Shown: positions 24,420 through 37,103, numbered from the stretch's first letter. The stretch: 64,000 nucleotides of DNA from Pseudocercospora fijiensis CIRAD86 (GCF_000340215.1 NW_006921532.1:4973126-5037125); one strand, 5' to 3'. Program-made: numbers and translations. The notes: generated from the letters alone by a model not told the origin.

Positions 24420-24870
24420 TTAGCAAAAATCTCAAAATCTTAGACCTTCAAAAATCTTAACCTTTAAAAATCTTAACCTTCGAAAATCTTAACCTTTAAA
24501 AAAAATGGACTTCAAAAATCTTAACCTTTAAAAAAAAAAAAAAAAAAGGACTTCAAAAATCTTAACCTTCAAAAATCTTAACCTTTAAAAATCTTAACCT
24601 TCAAAAATCTTGACCTTCAAAAATCTTAACCTTTAAAAATCTTAACCTTCAAAAATCTTAACCTTCAAAAATCTTAACCTTTAAAAATCTTAACCTTCAA
24701 AAATCTTGACCTTCAAAAATCTTAACCTTTAAAAATCTTAACCTTCAAAAATCTTGACCTTCAAAAATCTTAACCTTCAAAAATCTTAACCTTCAAAAAT
24801 CTTAACCTTCAAAAATCTTGACCTTCAAAAATCTTGACCTTCAAAAATCTTGACCTTTAAAAATCTTAGA
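24420..24870. repeat. 16-bp minisatellite (TTCAAAAATCTTAACC type)
   Basis: More than 25 units of about 16 bp, alternating TTC/TTT and TTAACC/TTGACC, with an internal A-rich break (24,500-24,547). The TTC-to-TTT and TTGACC-to-TTAACC variants differ by C-to-T or G-to-A steps. The unit is not the fungal telomere repeat TTAGGG. Confidence 0.85.
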
Positions 24871-24989
24871 CCTTTATAGCCTTGCCTCGTACATTGCTCT
24901 ATAGTAGAAGACCGAGACTAGCAGGACTAAGGGCACGTAGAGCACATAGAAGAATGAACAAGACCCACTTTTTCCCGACCCCTATTACT

Positions 24990-27900
24990 ACTACTTTTCT
25001 TTCGCTCTCCTACATCTTATTAACCTTTACACTAAAGGATTCTAGACCCCTATTGCCTAGCTCCTCTTTTACTAACATCCAATGTTCGATCTATATACCG
25101 TAGGGGTAGTATCGAGCTATTCTTACTAAGCGCTTTTAGTTTTCCTAAGTCGCCTTAGCACTTGCCCGCTAACCCCTATAATGTTACAATCAAGGCCCGC
25201 TACAATTATTAGGTTCGCTTAGATTACGTTACGAACACGCCTAGCTATATATACAGAGCAGCCGAGGGTGTCTAGGCACGACTCTTAGGACTTATTGAAC
25301 TTCGGCATTATTGCGGTTTACACTTACTTATATCTAGGAGACATTAAGTAGGGTGTAGTATAGTATATATAGACACTTCAATGTTAGTATATTGCTTCAA
25401 CTCTTGTTTACGAAGGCAGAGCTTACTAGATTACTAGTGTAAGCTACTACGTTGGAATAGCTTATTACTACGGCCTTGCGGCCCTTATTATCTTTAACGG
25501 TGTTAGCCGCCTGCTTCTTAAGCTCCGAGATAATGTCCTTAATGCGTAGGCTTTCTATAAGCTTACTAAGGAAGTAAGTATATAGGTCGTTATCGGGCTT
25601 GGTTAGCTAGTAGAAACCCTTAATCTCCTTTATCGTAAATTCTATTTCCTACTCCTTAGTAGATAACGGCGCGTAGCCTTTACGCTCTAGATTATTGTTC
25701 TTTGCCTTAATAAACTTGTTAAGGGCCTTGCTATAGTTCTTCCGTACCTAGTCGCTTATCCGAGTCGGCAAGGTAAGGCCGCGCTTATCTCTAGATAGCA
25801 GAGTCGATAGGGTAGTTCTAATTCGTGTCCTATAAGAGCCGAGGAATTTGATTCTTTTAAAACCCCTAGCAATGTTTATTTCTAAATCGATCCCCTAGGC
25901 AATGTTTCACTCTAGCTTCTATATCCGTATAGTCAATTCATCGATATTATCTCGAGGCAGCTAGGTATTTACAAGGTTATCCGCTGCATCCTCTAAGGGT
26001 TACTTCTTCTGTTAGGGTTTTGTTGCGTTAGATAGCTAGGCTAATTTGCATGTCCGCAGTATAAGAAGGTCCCTTAACACTAGTATAGGTAATTTAGCTA
26101 CAAGGATTTTAGGTTCCTTAAAGGAATCATTTTCTAAGGCTCTCCGCCTAAAGCTTTCTCGTAGCGACCGATTATCCTCTTAAAGCCCTCGCCTAGAGTC
26201 TTACCTCTAAACTCGTTATATGCTTCAACTTCTTTTCCTAGGTAGGGATTTTAGACTCTCCTTGTTACTATAACGACCTAAAATGTCGAAGACTCTAAAC
26301 TGTTTAATAATCGGCTTCTATATTCTAGCGATTAGGGTGCCTATTACGAAATACACCGCACATTTCGTGTCTGCTATAACCTACGAATCGTAGTTGTAAG
26401 CTGCGTGCCCTGTCTATACTCCTCGCTAGCCTCGTCTACTGCGATAGCTACAACTAGAGGAGCGTTACAGATCGCGGTTTTATATTCGATCGAGCTATGC
26501 TTGCAAGGCCTGCCTTCTTAGGTCCTCGCTAGCTACACTGCTACGATACGGCAATTCGCGAGTTCGTAGAAATCTCTAATATAACCCCCCCTCCCCGACA
26601 CTATTACGAGCCTCGTATATAGACCGAGAGGCGCTTCCGCAATAGGTGTGTTTACCGAATAGCCCGGATAGCTAACTCTATACGGGTACTCGTCTACCTT
26701 AGGAGTAGCGACGCGATTAGGCCTAAAGCCTATTACGTCTGCCGTTTTAATAAGCTTAACACTATCCATTTCCTGTTTCGCATTATCTATATTAGGCGGG
26801 CCGAAGCCGTACAGTTTAATACCTAGCTCCTCGAAGTCCGTATAAGTAAGGAATTTCCCTATAGCGTCGGGTTTTAACACGACAGTTAGGTACATAGCTA
26901 TAATGCCTCTACGAAGCCTAAGACTACGCTATAGGTCGCGCTACTTACATCTGTAGGGGACAGAGAACTTATTCGCAGATAGGCATTACGAACTTTCTAT
27001 ACCCGTTATAGGGTGTGTCTCTATTATTTTCTTCCAATCGTAGTCTTTAATTATATCGGCAATCTGCCTATAGAAAACGAAGACTATAAGTTGCTCTATA
27101 GTCTTGCCGAGACCTATAATGTCGCCTAAGATTGCCTAGGCTTCTCGAGCATACTGCGGTCGGCAGAACACAAGCTAAGCAGCTCTAGGCACATACTAGG
27201 CGCATAGCTTTACCTCGAAGCCCGGTAGGGGAATACGTATATACAGATCTGCGAAAAGATGCGGTGCTAGTTGCAGACACGGGCAGATATGTTTAATATA
27301 CGGTCCCTTTATCTGCTCTAGCCTCGTAGTATAACTGCAATTGAGGTCCGACGACTAGGTTTGCTTAATACGGTCGAGGAGCTATTAATAGGTGCAACTT
27401 AGAACAAAAGGCTTAGGGCTACGTCCGAACCGTTAACCTATAAAGTAAACTTAGGCGAAGTGCGTCTAGCAGTCCTACCATCTCTTATAGGCTCCGATTC
27501 AGTATTAGAGTCGCGCCGCCTAATACGAGTATAAGGATCTCGTATACGTTCTCTACTGCCTAACCCTCTTCGGTTTCTCGTTAGACTATTATTAAGACCT
27601 TTACTTATTCTATATATTTGCATCGACATGTTATCTATAGAACGCTAAGAACCTAGAGGAATTGGATGATTTTCTCGAGGAGCGACGATCCTACGTAAAG
27701 CTGCCGGCGCGGCAGTGTCTATAGTCGACTCTTAACTATTTTCCTTAAGTCTAGAACCTTGAGGCTTCTCTTGAGGATTCTCTTAAGCATTCTTTTAAGC
27801 ATTCTCTTAATAACTGTCTTAATAATTCTCTTAATAATTCTCTTAATAATTCTCTTAAGGCGTAGAGGGTACGGCTAGAGCATTCGGCGCGGTAGCGTCT

Positions 27901-29650
27901 GCAGTCGACCCTTAACTATTTTCCTTAAGTCTAGAACCTTTAGGATTCTCTTAAGCATTCTCTTAAGCATTCTCTTAAGCATTCTCTTAAGCATTCTCTT
28001 AAGGCGTAGAGGGCACAGCTAGAGCATCTAGCGCGGCAGCGTCTGCAGTCGACGTATAACTGTTTGCATTAAGTCTAGAACCGTAAGGATTCTCTTAATA
28101 ATTCCTTTAACGGTTCTCTTAAGCATTCTCTTAAGGATTCTCTTAAGGCGTAGAGGGCACGGCTAGAGCATCTAGCGCGGCAGCGTCTATAGTCGACGTA
28201 TAACTGTTTACATTAAGTCTAGAACCTTAAGCCTACTATAAAGATACTAGCGTAGGGGCAGGCGGTAACTTAAGATCTCTAAGCCGAATCCTAGTAGAGC
28301 TATACCGAATAGAATAGGAGGCTTATCGTTAGGCGACGGTATCGATGCCCTCGATTGCGAGCCGGTATACTGCTATCGTAAAGCTTGCGATATCTCTAGG
28401 CTAAATAGCAGCTTCTCTCTTAGCTATAAGTCTTCCGACTCTACTAAAGCTCTAGTAGTTATAGCGATCGGACTGCTCGTATTCGTTTTCCGCTTCTTCT
28501 CGATATGCCTATTAATGTCTCGACTAAATGTCGCGCGAGCCTTGTTCTCGAATTTCTTGCTTATCTACTCGACAAAATCTGTCTCGTATTCTTATAGCTC
28601 CGCCTCCTAACCGATAAATAGCAGAATTTCAATAGTAGCGGTATCGTATCTGCTATACTTAGAGACGGCGGCTTCGAACTTACCGTTATCGGTAATCTTA
28701 TTCGTATCGTCCTCGCCTAGGTTTACTACTAGTATTACGATGTCTAACTAGTTAGTAATGTGAAATTTAGACTCTAACTAATACCGGAGGCTGTTGTGCG
28801 ACAAATTTGCGTACAGCGATCCACGATTATATAAAGGTATAAATGTCTTAAGAGTCGTAGAAGGCGCTTGCCTAAGATTTGCTACCTCTAGCATCGCAAA
28901 TGGTCTATAGAATAGCTATGCGACAAGCACTATGTCTAACCGATCGACTACGGCTAGCGTAATAGTATAGGTATTCCTAGCCTAGGGCGTCTAGAGTCTT
29001 CTAGTAGATGCAGGGAATATAGATCCCGGCTACTGTGTTTAGAAGTTTCGACTAGTAGAAAAGTCTTAACTACCCTAATTCTGCACGCTCTCTATATCCC
29101 GCCGCTAGGGTTTGCTTTTGTTAGAAAGACTTCACTCGCCGCCTAATTATTTGATGTTGTCTTTAATGCGCTCGCTAGCAATGTTATAGGTCTTAGGCGG
29201 CGGCTAGACGATAGCGCAGGTGTTTAAGTAGGCTCGCGCTTAGGCGTATCTTTATTAGTCTATTGTTGCTTAATTAAGACAGACTACCCTTTGCGGATTA
29301 AAGATTCCGATACATCTGTACTAACAGCGCTGCTTAGGTAGCGGAGGCAAAATTCTACGGCGGCGCGATACTGCTCCTTCTTATTGTTATTATCCTTCTA
29401 AGGGCCCCAATTTCTTATATAGCGATTGAGAATTTTCGCTTCCTTTGTAGGCTTGTTCTACTAACCTATAGAATCCTATTAGCTGTAAATCTATGTAATG
29501 CTTTGTTATGCTATTTCCTACTGTATAGTCGGAATGATTTGCGGGTAGCGCGTCGTTATTAGGAACAAATAACTATACGACGAGTATGTCGACATCGTCC
29601 TCTATAAAGTTACGGCGCTAAGGTATTGCAGCTAGTAGCGGCGTAACAGT
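24990..29650 (-). pseudogene. ORF2 of repeat unit, copy 2: SNF2-type helicase remnant
   Basis: Matches the copy 1 ORF2. Walker A (ILGDIIGLGKT) is at about 27,105-27,145 and the Walker B-like AVDEASEE near 26,425-26,455. A 120-codon piece between them stays open (26,533-26,895) and aligns well with its 104-residue counterpart in copy 1 (15,573-15,887). Many TAG/TAA codons and some indels make it non-functional. The start region differs from copy 1, so the N-terminal limit is approximate. Confidence 0.55.
27770..28150 (-). repeat. Shorter 12-bp AQEN-type coding repeat in copy 2
   Basis: Three short blocks of ATTCTCTTAAGC and ATTCTCTTAATA units are separated by the same spacer found in copy 1. 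Fewer units than copy 1 show that the array changed in length after or during duplication. Confidence 0.7.
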
Positions 29651-29714
29651 ATCCTAATTGGAGCTACTAACTTATAAGAAGCTGCGACTAAAAAAGTTCT
29701 TGCCCTACCTAACT

Positions 29715-29940
29715 TTCACTTCAAATTTTTACTTAAAGTTTCTTCCCCCTTACTTAAACATTTTACTCAAAGTTTCTTCCCCCTTACTTAAACATTTTAC
29801 TTAAAGTTTTTTCCCCTTACTTAAACATTTTACTTAAAGTTTTTTCCCCTTACTTAAACCTTTTACTTAAGGTTTTTTCCCCTTACTCAAACCTTTTACT
29901 CAAGGTTTTTTCCCCTTACTCAAACCTTGAGTAAAAGTTT
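29715..29940. repeat. About 30-bp minisatellite private to copy 2
   Basis: Units made of TTACTTAAA plus CATTTTACTTAAAG plus a TTTTTTCCCC-type block repeat about seven times. Nothing equivalent is seen at the matching place in copy 1. It interrupts the region between ORF1 and ORF2. Confidence 0.8.
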
Positions 29941-29989
29941 TTTTCTTTTTCGCCTTACTGCTAAGAACTACTACGAACAGATCCTCATT

Positions 29990-32900
29990 ACAACTATAAG
30001 CATTTTAGACCTTGGATATTACTCCTTACCCTTTCTAAATACTAAGTCTACCTCGCAATTAGGCTCTCGATGCTTTCTATATATACTAGTACGTATAGTA
30101 TAGTACTTCCTCAACTTCTCGGCAGACAATCGTATAGGTTAATACTGCATCGTCTATCGTATAACAATGCCTTGCGATTATATATTGCTCTTTCATCCGA
30201 TATAATATAATTAATAACTATATATCGAATAAATGCTGGCCTATCTCCTTTAAAGTCGCAGCCCTCCTCTCGGCACTCGAGGTAGTCTAGTTTACGCTAT
30301 ATAACAATAAGGTTGAATTGCGTATAGACATTATTGCGTTTATTATCCCCTGTCTATAATAGGTCTAGATAGAGAGTGTTATAGGGACAGTCCTTTCCTT
30401 TACGAGAGCGACCCTTTCTATTATAATAGTACTTCCGATCTAGCTTTTCGGTATAAGATTCTCTTACAATATAAAATAGATTCTTACAAGAATTGTTCCT
30501 ATATAGGTATAAAGAGACATATTGAAAATGCGACAGATACGTATTAGATTAAGTGACTGTAGCTAGAAAGCACACTACGAATATAGTTGCTACCTGCAGC
30601 TTGAAATATATATAGAGGCTTCTCCGTTCGCTTTTAATAGTAGTATAAAACTAAATTCGTAACAGAAGGTTTGGATCTTTTCGAAGTCGGTATCTGCAAT
30701 CGCATACTTACTACGATATTGCAGATTAAGGCCCAATCTAGAGAAGTGATATCCGAGGTACTATACCTATAGAGTGCGGTACCGGGAGGGATAGACGGGT
30801 CGCTAATTCACGTCTTCGCCGAGGAGCGTTGCATTATCTATAGAGGGTACGAAGAGCCTCGTAGTATAATTACGTCGCTCGTGCTATCGAGAATGTTCCG
30901 TAGGTACAGTAATTGTAGCGACACTATCGCTACTAGCCCGGTTGTAATGCATCTTTTGCTTAGAGTAGTAAGCTTGTATAGATGCAATTAATGCCCGAGC
31001 GGATACCCGAGCGGCTACGCCGAAGGATAGTTAAGCGGACTAATGCCCGCCGATAGTAATGCGACTACGGCTAGGAGCAATGCGCAAGCTCGTTAGTACA
31101 TCTAGTATATTACTAACTATAGTAGATGTTCTGTAAGCAGTTTAAAAGGGTTTTACTATAGGCTTTCGTGCTAGCCTCCGCGGCGGAGGTTGTAGGACTC
31201 TAAAGATATAAGGGTTAGTTATAGACTACTCTAAGTTTTTCATTAACGGAGGAATATAGGTAGCTCTATAGAGAGAGGAAGTATACGGGCCGCTATTATT
31301 CTCGTTATACGGCTAGGATAGGGATAACAGACTTACGTCGTAAAGCCAATCCTAGATAGCGCTATCCTGTTTGTGCTTCTTTATAGGAGGTGTCTACAAT
31401 TCGCTATAAGTGTTTACATCGCGTTTCCTACCTCGTACCGTTGTATAAGACTACTACTACTTTAGGTATAGAATGTAAGACTAGTTATTATTTCGAACTC
31501 TTGTACTAGCTTGTAGTATGCCGCTAACTTGCTCGGCGTTTGTGTTAGCGATACGTAGTCTCTAGAATAACGGGGGCGGCTAGAATTTTAGACTGTCCCG
31601 CAAATCAAGGGCGACTTCTAGTGCTAGTAATAGAGGAGGCTTTAGGTCCTTTGTCTAGCGACCTCGTAGTGTTATTCTATAATTCTGCTCTTAAGCTTCG
31701 GGACCGGCATCGATGCCTCTAGTGTTGTCTAACAATAAACTAGAGGGACTTTCGCGGCTTAACAACTCTATAACTTCATCTGTAATCGTCCGTATAAGAG
31801 CTACTACGGGTTGACATTTTGTTATTAGGGCGGTTATATCGGAACTAAGATATAACTCTATATTAGGTCGAGTTAGGGAGACGGGTTCTATACCGTCTAG
31901 CGATCGCTTCGGCTGCTAACCGTAAGCAGACACTAGAGAGGGTCCGTTACGAGGACTAGAGGTAAATAGTAGGCGTCGAGGAATTTCATCTTGTACTCTA
32001 GATGTTAGAAGGTAAGCAGCTAACGTACTACCGTAAGGAGTTAGCAAATCTTAACGAGCATTAAAGTCTTAACGAGCTGCTAAACGTCGAGGAGGCTGCA
32101 AATCTTAAGCAGCCGACAAATCTTAGCGAGTATTAAAGTCTTAACGAGCTGCTAAACGTCGAGGAGGCTACAAACCTTAAGTAGCTAACAAATCTTAACG
32201 AGCATTAAAGTCTTAACGAGCTGCTAAACGTCGAGGAGGCTATAAACCTTAAGCAGCTAACAAATCTTAACGAGCATCAAAGTCTTAACGAGCTGCTAAA
32301 CGTCGAGGAGGCTGCAAACCTTAAGCAGCTAGCAAATCTTAAGGAGCATTAAAGTCTTAACGAGCTAGCAAATCTTAAGCAGCTAGCAAATCTTAAGGAG
32401 CATCAAAGTCTTAACGAGCTAGCAAATCTTGAGCAGCTAGCAAATCTTAGTAGCGCTTCGACTGCTAGAGAGGAAGCTGCTCTCTTCTCGATAGTTTCGG
32501 CGCCTGCTCTTTTCTCGACGGCCTTAGCGCCTACTGTTTTCTCGACGGCCTCGGCGCCTGCTCTTCCTCTTTATCGGTATTAGGGCCGTACTATTCTAGG
32601 TATTCTTCTGCTACCGCATTACTAACATTCTTACGAATAGGTGCCCTAAAGTTTGTACTACGTAACTAGGTAGGCTAGGTAGGTTCTAACTCTCGAGCTC
32701 GTTACTTTAGTTCGGTAGATAGAGGTAGCGTATTACGCTATACGTCCGTAGTAGGCCTAGTCTTCCGTGTGTTAGTAAGCGGGTATACTAACTCCCTAAG
32801 TGCTACTAACCTTCTTTCCGCTAGTACGTATGCTTCCCGTCTACGACGTGCGTAACTTCGTAGTAGCTTTCGAAAGTGACTACTCTAGAGCCTTAATGTG
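29990..32900 (-). pseudogene. ORF1 of repeat unit, copy 2: unknown protein remnant
   Basis: Matches copy 1 ORF1 along most of its length, including the cysteine-bearing region (30,240-30,440) and the hexapeptide array. It has more stops than copy 1; the 62-codon open piece of copy 1 is broken here. Function unknown. Confidence 0.4.
32035..32450 (-). repeat. 18-bp-based coding repeat in ORF1, copy 2
   Basis: Same unit types as the array at 21,090-21,560 (AACGAGCATTAAAGTCTT and CAAATCTTAAGCAGCTAG types) but arranged in a different higher-order pattern. Confidence 0.7.
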
Positions 32901-33200
32901 ACTTTTAGTATCCTCAAACCAACCGGCCTTATTCTAGTTATTTCTATAGTTTGCAACCTCGCGCTAGTTGCGTTCTAGAATTAGAATATTGAGGCTAAGC
33001 AACTGTTCCTCGATATTGTCTACTTATTGCTTTAGGCGGTCGGCCTTTGCCCTCTAGCGCTCCTTTGTCCGTCGATTGCGTATAGCTTAGTCTCCTACTA
33101 TTACGAGCAGTCGTTAGGGGTTATGCGTAGGGTAGTGTTAAAGATCTGCAACAGCCGTATAGATAGTGCCTCTCTATGCTTAGCGTTTCTATTATGCGGG

Positions 33201-35200
33201 GTTGGTCGGTAGGTTACCCCGACTAGGGAACTTTAATCCCAGGCAGCACGCATGCGCTTTACTATTCTTAGCGCGCATTTGCGCGCTAATTATTTAGTTA
33301 GCACGCAACCCCTTTGTGCACGGTTTAGAATATACTATTTTAAGGCCTAGATATACTAGAGGAAGGTAGCTAGGAAGTAACCTCTTATTTCCTTTCTATT
33401 TAAAAGTTTTATAGCGACGATAGTAGTAAAGTCGATAGTATAAAATACGATAGTCGACTTATATCGTCTATCTACGATAATATAGCTAATAATATTTCAT
33501 TTTAGAGGTATTAGTACTAGTCGTAGCTAATACGAGCTACGTTATATACTAGCTATAAAAAATCCTATACTAATAAACTATAATAGATAATAGGTGTTAT
33601 TTTACGTACTACCTATAGTACTTAGTAATATAGGGACGGCAAGTATATAAGTAACTCTTATATTAAGTACGTCTATATAGAAGTAAAAAAGAGAAATACG
33701 CGAAGCTAAGACTAAGAAGCTATATCGCGCTAAGCCTTAATACCTTAGTAGGCATTAATTATATACAAGTTAAGGCCCGGGTCTACCTATAAGGCTATAA
33801 CCCCCCCCCTCCCTCCCTCCCTCCCTCTAAATACACTCTACGCCTATAAGCGCTATAATAATCGCTAAAACAAATAATAATAAACTATATCTTTATTATA
33901 AATCTTCGAACTAGTCGTTAAGTATACCGTAGTAATAGAGGCCGTTATTAGCGATAGTACGGTAGTAGGAAGGTACTTACGCTAATAGGGCTCGAGCGGT
34001 ATATATAGTTCTCGTAGTCGGTACCTTTATATATATATATTTCTAAATAGTAATAAGAGGCTATACCGGCGATAGTTTAATACTTCGGCCGTGCGGTTAA
34101 CGTCCTATACTACTAACCGAGATTATATAAGGTATATCGGTATTAGCGTACGTTTAATAGGCTCGTTTAGTATCTAGGGCCTATTACGTTACTCGATTTT
34201 TGTCGTCTTTTTTATAGTTATTTTAAGCCTATAGCTTTAAAAGTCTAGACGATAGTCTCTATTATTTATCGTATCTAGAAAGCGCTAATATTGCTACGAA
34301 AACAGGTTGTATTAGGCTACTTAATTTTCGTAGGCTATAGGTATCTTACTATATACTAAGTAATCTAATATAAAGCTAAAGAAGGACGAAAACTAGGAGC
34401 GTCTTTCCGACTCTTAAGACGAGAGTAGATCTAGTCTACGAGGTATTAAGAGTTCGAATTTTCGTAGTTTATACCTTATATAGGTATATAAGCGAGAGAC
34501 GTAGATAGCTAGAAAAATAGGATAAAAATTAGATACGAAAACTACGGCCGAGTTAATATACCCGATTTTCGTATATTTCTAGAAAACTAGTCTACGAAAA
34601 CAGGGCAACGTAACGGGCCCCTAATCTCCCGGCTTCTTCTATCCTCGTAGTAGGCTATCTATACGCGGGTTATTATAATACTAGTCGGTAATAGCGTATT
34701 CCGCTATATCCTTTAAGTCTAGCTTTATTACGAAGCTATAGGAGGAAGGGGATACCTAGCCGCTGCTACTAGCTGCCTACTATAGGTATATACTTCCTCC
34801 GTAGCTAGATAGACTTAAGATAAATTATTACACTTCAAAACCACGTTTCGAACTATAATAAGCTTATACTCGTATTCTATATATTTACTAATACCGATAT
34901 ACTTAACTATATAGATAAACTCCTTCTTACTACGTAAGGCGCCGCGAATAGCGTTACTAAGAGTATACGGCACTAGTATATCGGCGTTTAACGTATACGG
35001 TATATAGGGAGGCTTTTGTAATACTACCTACTTCGTTAGCGCGGTAGGAAGGGCCGCCGCTAGCTGTTTCTAGCAGATACTAATCGATTAGTAGTTAGTT
35101 TAGTATTAATTAGAAAGCGGCAACTTCCGCGAATCTCGATAGCTAATATTCCCTCGGTCGTATACAATATACTTACTATACTATATTATTAGAATTCTTC
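33201..35200. other. Unclassified RIP-mutated region right of copy 2
   Basis: Mostly TA-rich with no recognisable protein. It begins with a short island of normal composition (about 33,230-33,330) that contains a strong inverted repeat. A C-then-CCCT simple repeat lies at about 33,801-33,827. Confidence 0.45.
33269..33288. repeat. Near-perfect palindrome, 9-bp arms
   Basis: TAGCGCGCA and its exact complement TGCGCGCTA are separated by two bases. It sits in a GC-rich island that still has CA and TG. Confidence 0.8.
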
Positions 35201-35209
35201 TCTTCTAAG

Positions 35210-35960
35210 ATAAACTACTATAACTACCGCTATTATAAGGTCTAAATATCTATTATAGAATGCGCTATTAACTATTAACAAAACGCTAAGCTTCGAAGGG
35301 CTATTAAACGCTTCTACGCCGGCGAATACGATACTAAAGTAGCCTATTATTAGGACTTCGACATACTATATATAACCTTTAACGATCGAGTCCGTAGACT
35401 CTACGGCAGTATACTCGAGTTTATAGAGGGTTAGAAGCAGTTAAATAGTATATAATAAGCTATATTAAAAGAGATAATTATAAGAATAATTAGAATAGGG
35501 TTTCTACCTAACTTAAAATATAAGACTATTCGTAGATAGGCGGAGTAGATACTAGCTATAGATCCGGATTATAACCCTCTTATAATACCTCCTATTAGCG
35601 TCTACTAGCTAGCTCGATTTATCGACTAAGATAAGGACCTCCGCCTTAGGTAGACTACTATAATAGACTATTACCGCTACGTTAGTTACTAGTTAGGGTG
35701 CATTCGCCGAAGTAGTAGATTTCCTCGGCCTAGTTTAGACCTGCGTAGGTATTAGCGTAAATTCGCTACTAAAGTAGTCTGTCCTTACCGATAATAACGT
35801 TAGAAATGCTAGTACCGGCTTTAAGGTAGAAGACAGTATCGCTACTACTACCCTTAGCCTAGCTAGTACACTCGACACCGCTGTCGTATATAACTATACT
35901 ACTATCGAAAGACTAGCTAGCGGTAATAGTCTAGACGGCATCGAGAGTAGAGGAACTAGA
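35210..35960 (+). pseudogene. Decayed unrecognised ORF
   Basis: The plus strand can be followed in one frame for about 230 codons with only TAG/TAA breaks. The product is basic and helical-looking (RRAIKRFYAGEYDTKVAYYQ, then GFLPNLKYKTIRRQAEQI). I do not recognise a family. A gag-like or DNA-binding protein of a transposon is possible. Confidence 0.3.
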
Positions 35961-36256
35961 TAAGGCTAGGAGGCTGCTACTAGAAGAGGCTAAGCTCGCG
36001 TTAGAGACGCTTATAGCGGATATAACGTACTACTAGAAGATGAAGTAGTAGAGTTACTAAAGCCGCTAGAGCCGCTAGAGGAGGTCGGGAAGGGGAAGGA
36101 GCTGCTAGAATCTTCCTCTTCCTCCTCTTCTTCCTCGTTGTTATTATTATCGTTATCGTCCGTAGTAGCCTAAGTAACAGTCCTATTAGAGCTCGGTAGC
36201 GCGGGGAATTATTAACGCTAACGCAAGGTAGAACTACGACGAAGTACTAGCTTTTC

Positions 36257-36560
36257 TCTTAGAAATAAGCTTTGTTAGCCTTAAAGCGAGTAAATAATAA
36301 TTTTAGGCTGCTTTGTCCTTATATCCTTCTTTATATATATACAGCCTTTATATATAAAGAAATAAGATTACGAGGCGTAATATGGCGCCTCTAGAACTAT
36401 CGGATATACTAATACTATTATCGGAGTAGCCGATAATAGTAAGGATACTCGATAATAGGAAGGACTAAATATATATATATATATAGGATAGTTACTAGTT
36501 TAGACAGAACATAACGAATACAACACAGTTCAGCCTACACTACTACTATACAATTCAAGA
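36257..36560 (+). repeat. 5' LTR of the copia element
   Basis: 304 bp, matching 41,535-41,836. It starts directly after TTTTC and ends directly before the primer-binding site. Confidence 0.9.
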
Positions 36561-36576
36561 GGTTATAAGCCCGGCT
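36561..36576 (+). other. Primer-binding site, initiator tRNA-Met anticodon-arm type
   Basis: GGTTATAAGCCCGGCT lies immediately after the 5' LTR. It is nearly the complement of the anticodon arm of initiator tRNA-Met (GGGCTCATAACC type), the half-tRNA primer used by Drosophila copia and many fungal copia elements. The A at position 7 fits a TGA-to-TAA RIP change. Confidence 0.65.
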
Positions 36577-37103
36577 AGCTCTTAACCTAAGATACTAAGC
36601 CTTACTCGCTATCGACTACTATTCGAAATACCCTACCGATCTTACTATATATCGATAACGGATACTTTTAATCTAGACGACTATCGATATATAAACGACT
36701 TATATAACCAATCCCCGAGTATACTACTACACGAAGACAATAACGGCGGACAAGAACAATACTAATCAAATACTCTAAATACGGATACCCGACTACTATT
36801 AAAAATCGAAACAAACGACTCTTTCGTAATTACAACGGTTACTATTAAAACTATTGTAGTTTCAAAAGACCCTCGAAGAGAAACTTAAGCTACCTAAGGT
36901 AGTAAAAACCGATAGATTAATCTATTAATCTATAAGAAAGACCTACGCTACTAGTCTTAATCTAAAGAATTAACCTACTCCTTATACTTACTCTACTTAA
37001 GATAGCTTCTTAAGTAAGAATATACGGTTTAGGATAAACAGCTACAGATTAAACTAGTAATTAAACTATAATCATTAGAAAAAGACAACCTATATCTATC
37101 AAA

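Larger units (their letters stand above)
24990..33200 (-). mobile_element. Copy 2 of the two-ORF, SNF2-helicase-bearing repeat unit, RIP-mutated
   Basis: It has the same order and orientation as copy 1, with matching landmarks offset by about 10.9-11.0 kb: the Walker A region (27,110 against 16,130), the AQEN-type repeats, the cysteine-bearing region and the hexapeptide array. It differs from copy 1 by RIP-type changes plus several indels, and by a private minisatellite at 29,715-29,940 near the ORF1/ORF2 junction. Homology with copy 1 ends at about 32,880 on the right, and the un-RIPed C-terminal tail seen in copy 1 is not matched here. Element ends are not defined. Confidence 0.6.

Noticed and set aside
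24420..24870. Possible internal telomere repeat
   Set aside because: The unit is TTCAAAAATCTTAACC-like; no TTAGGG/CCCTAA arrays were found.
13888..33200. Helicase units as telomere-linked RecQ helicases or Helitrons
   Set aside because: The ATPase motifs look SNF2-like (GLGKT, DEAN/DEAS), not RecQ; no Rep/HUH motif was seen beside it.
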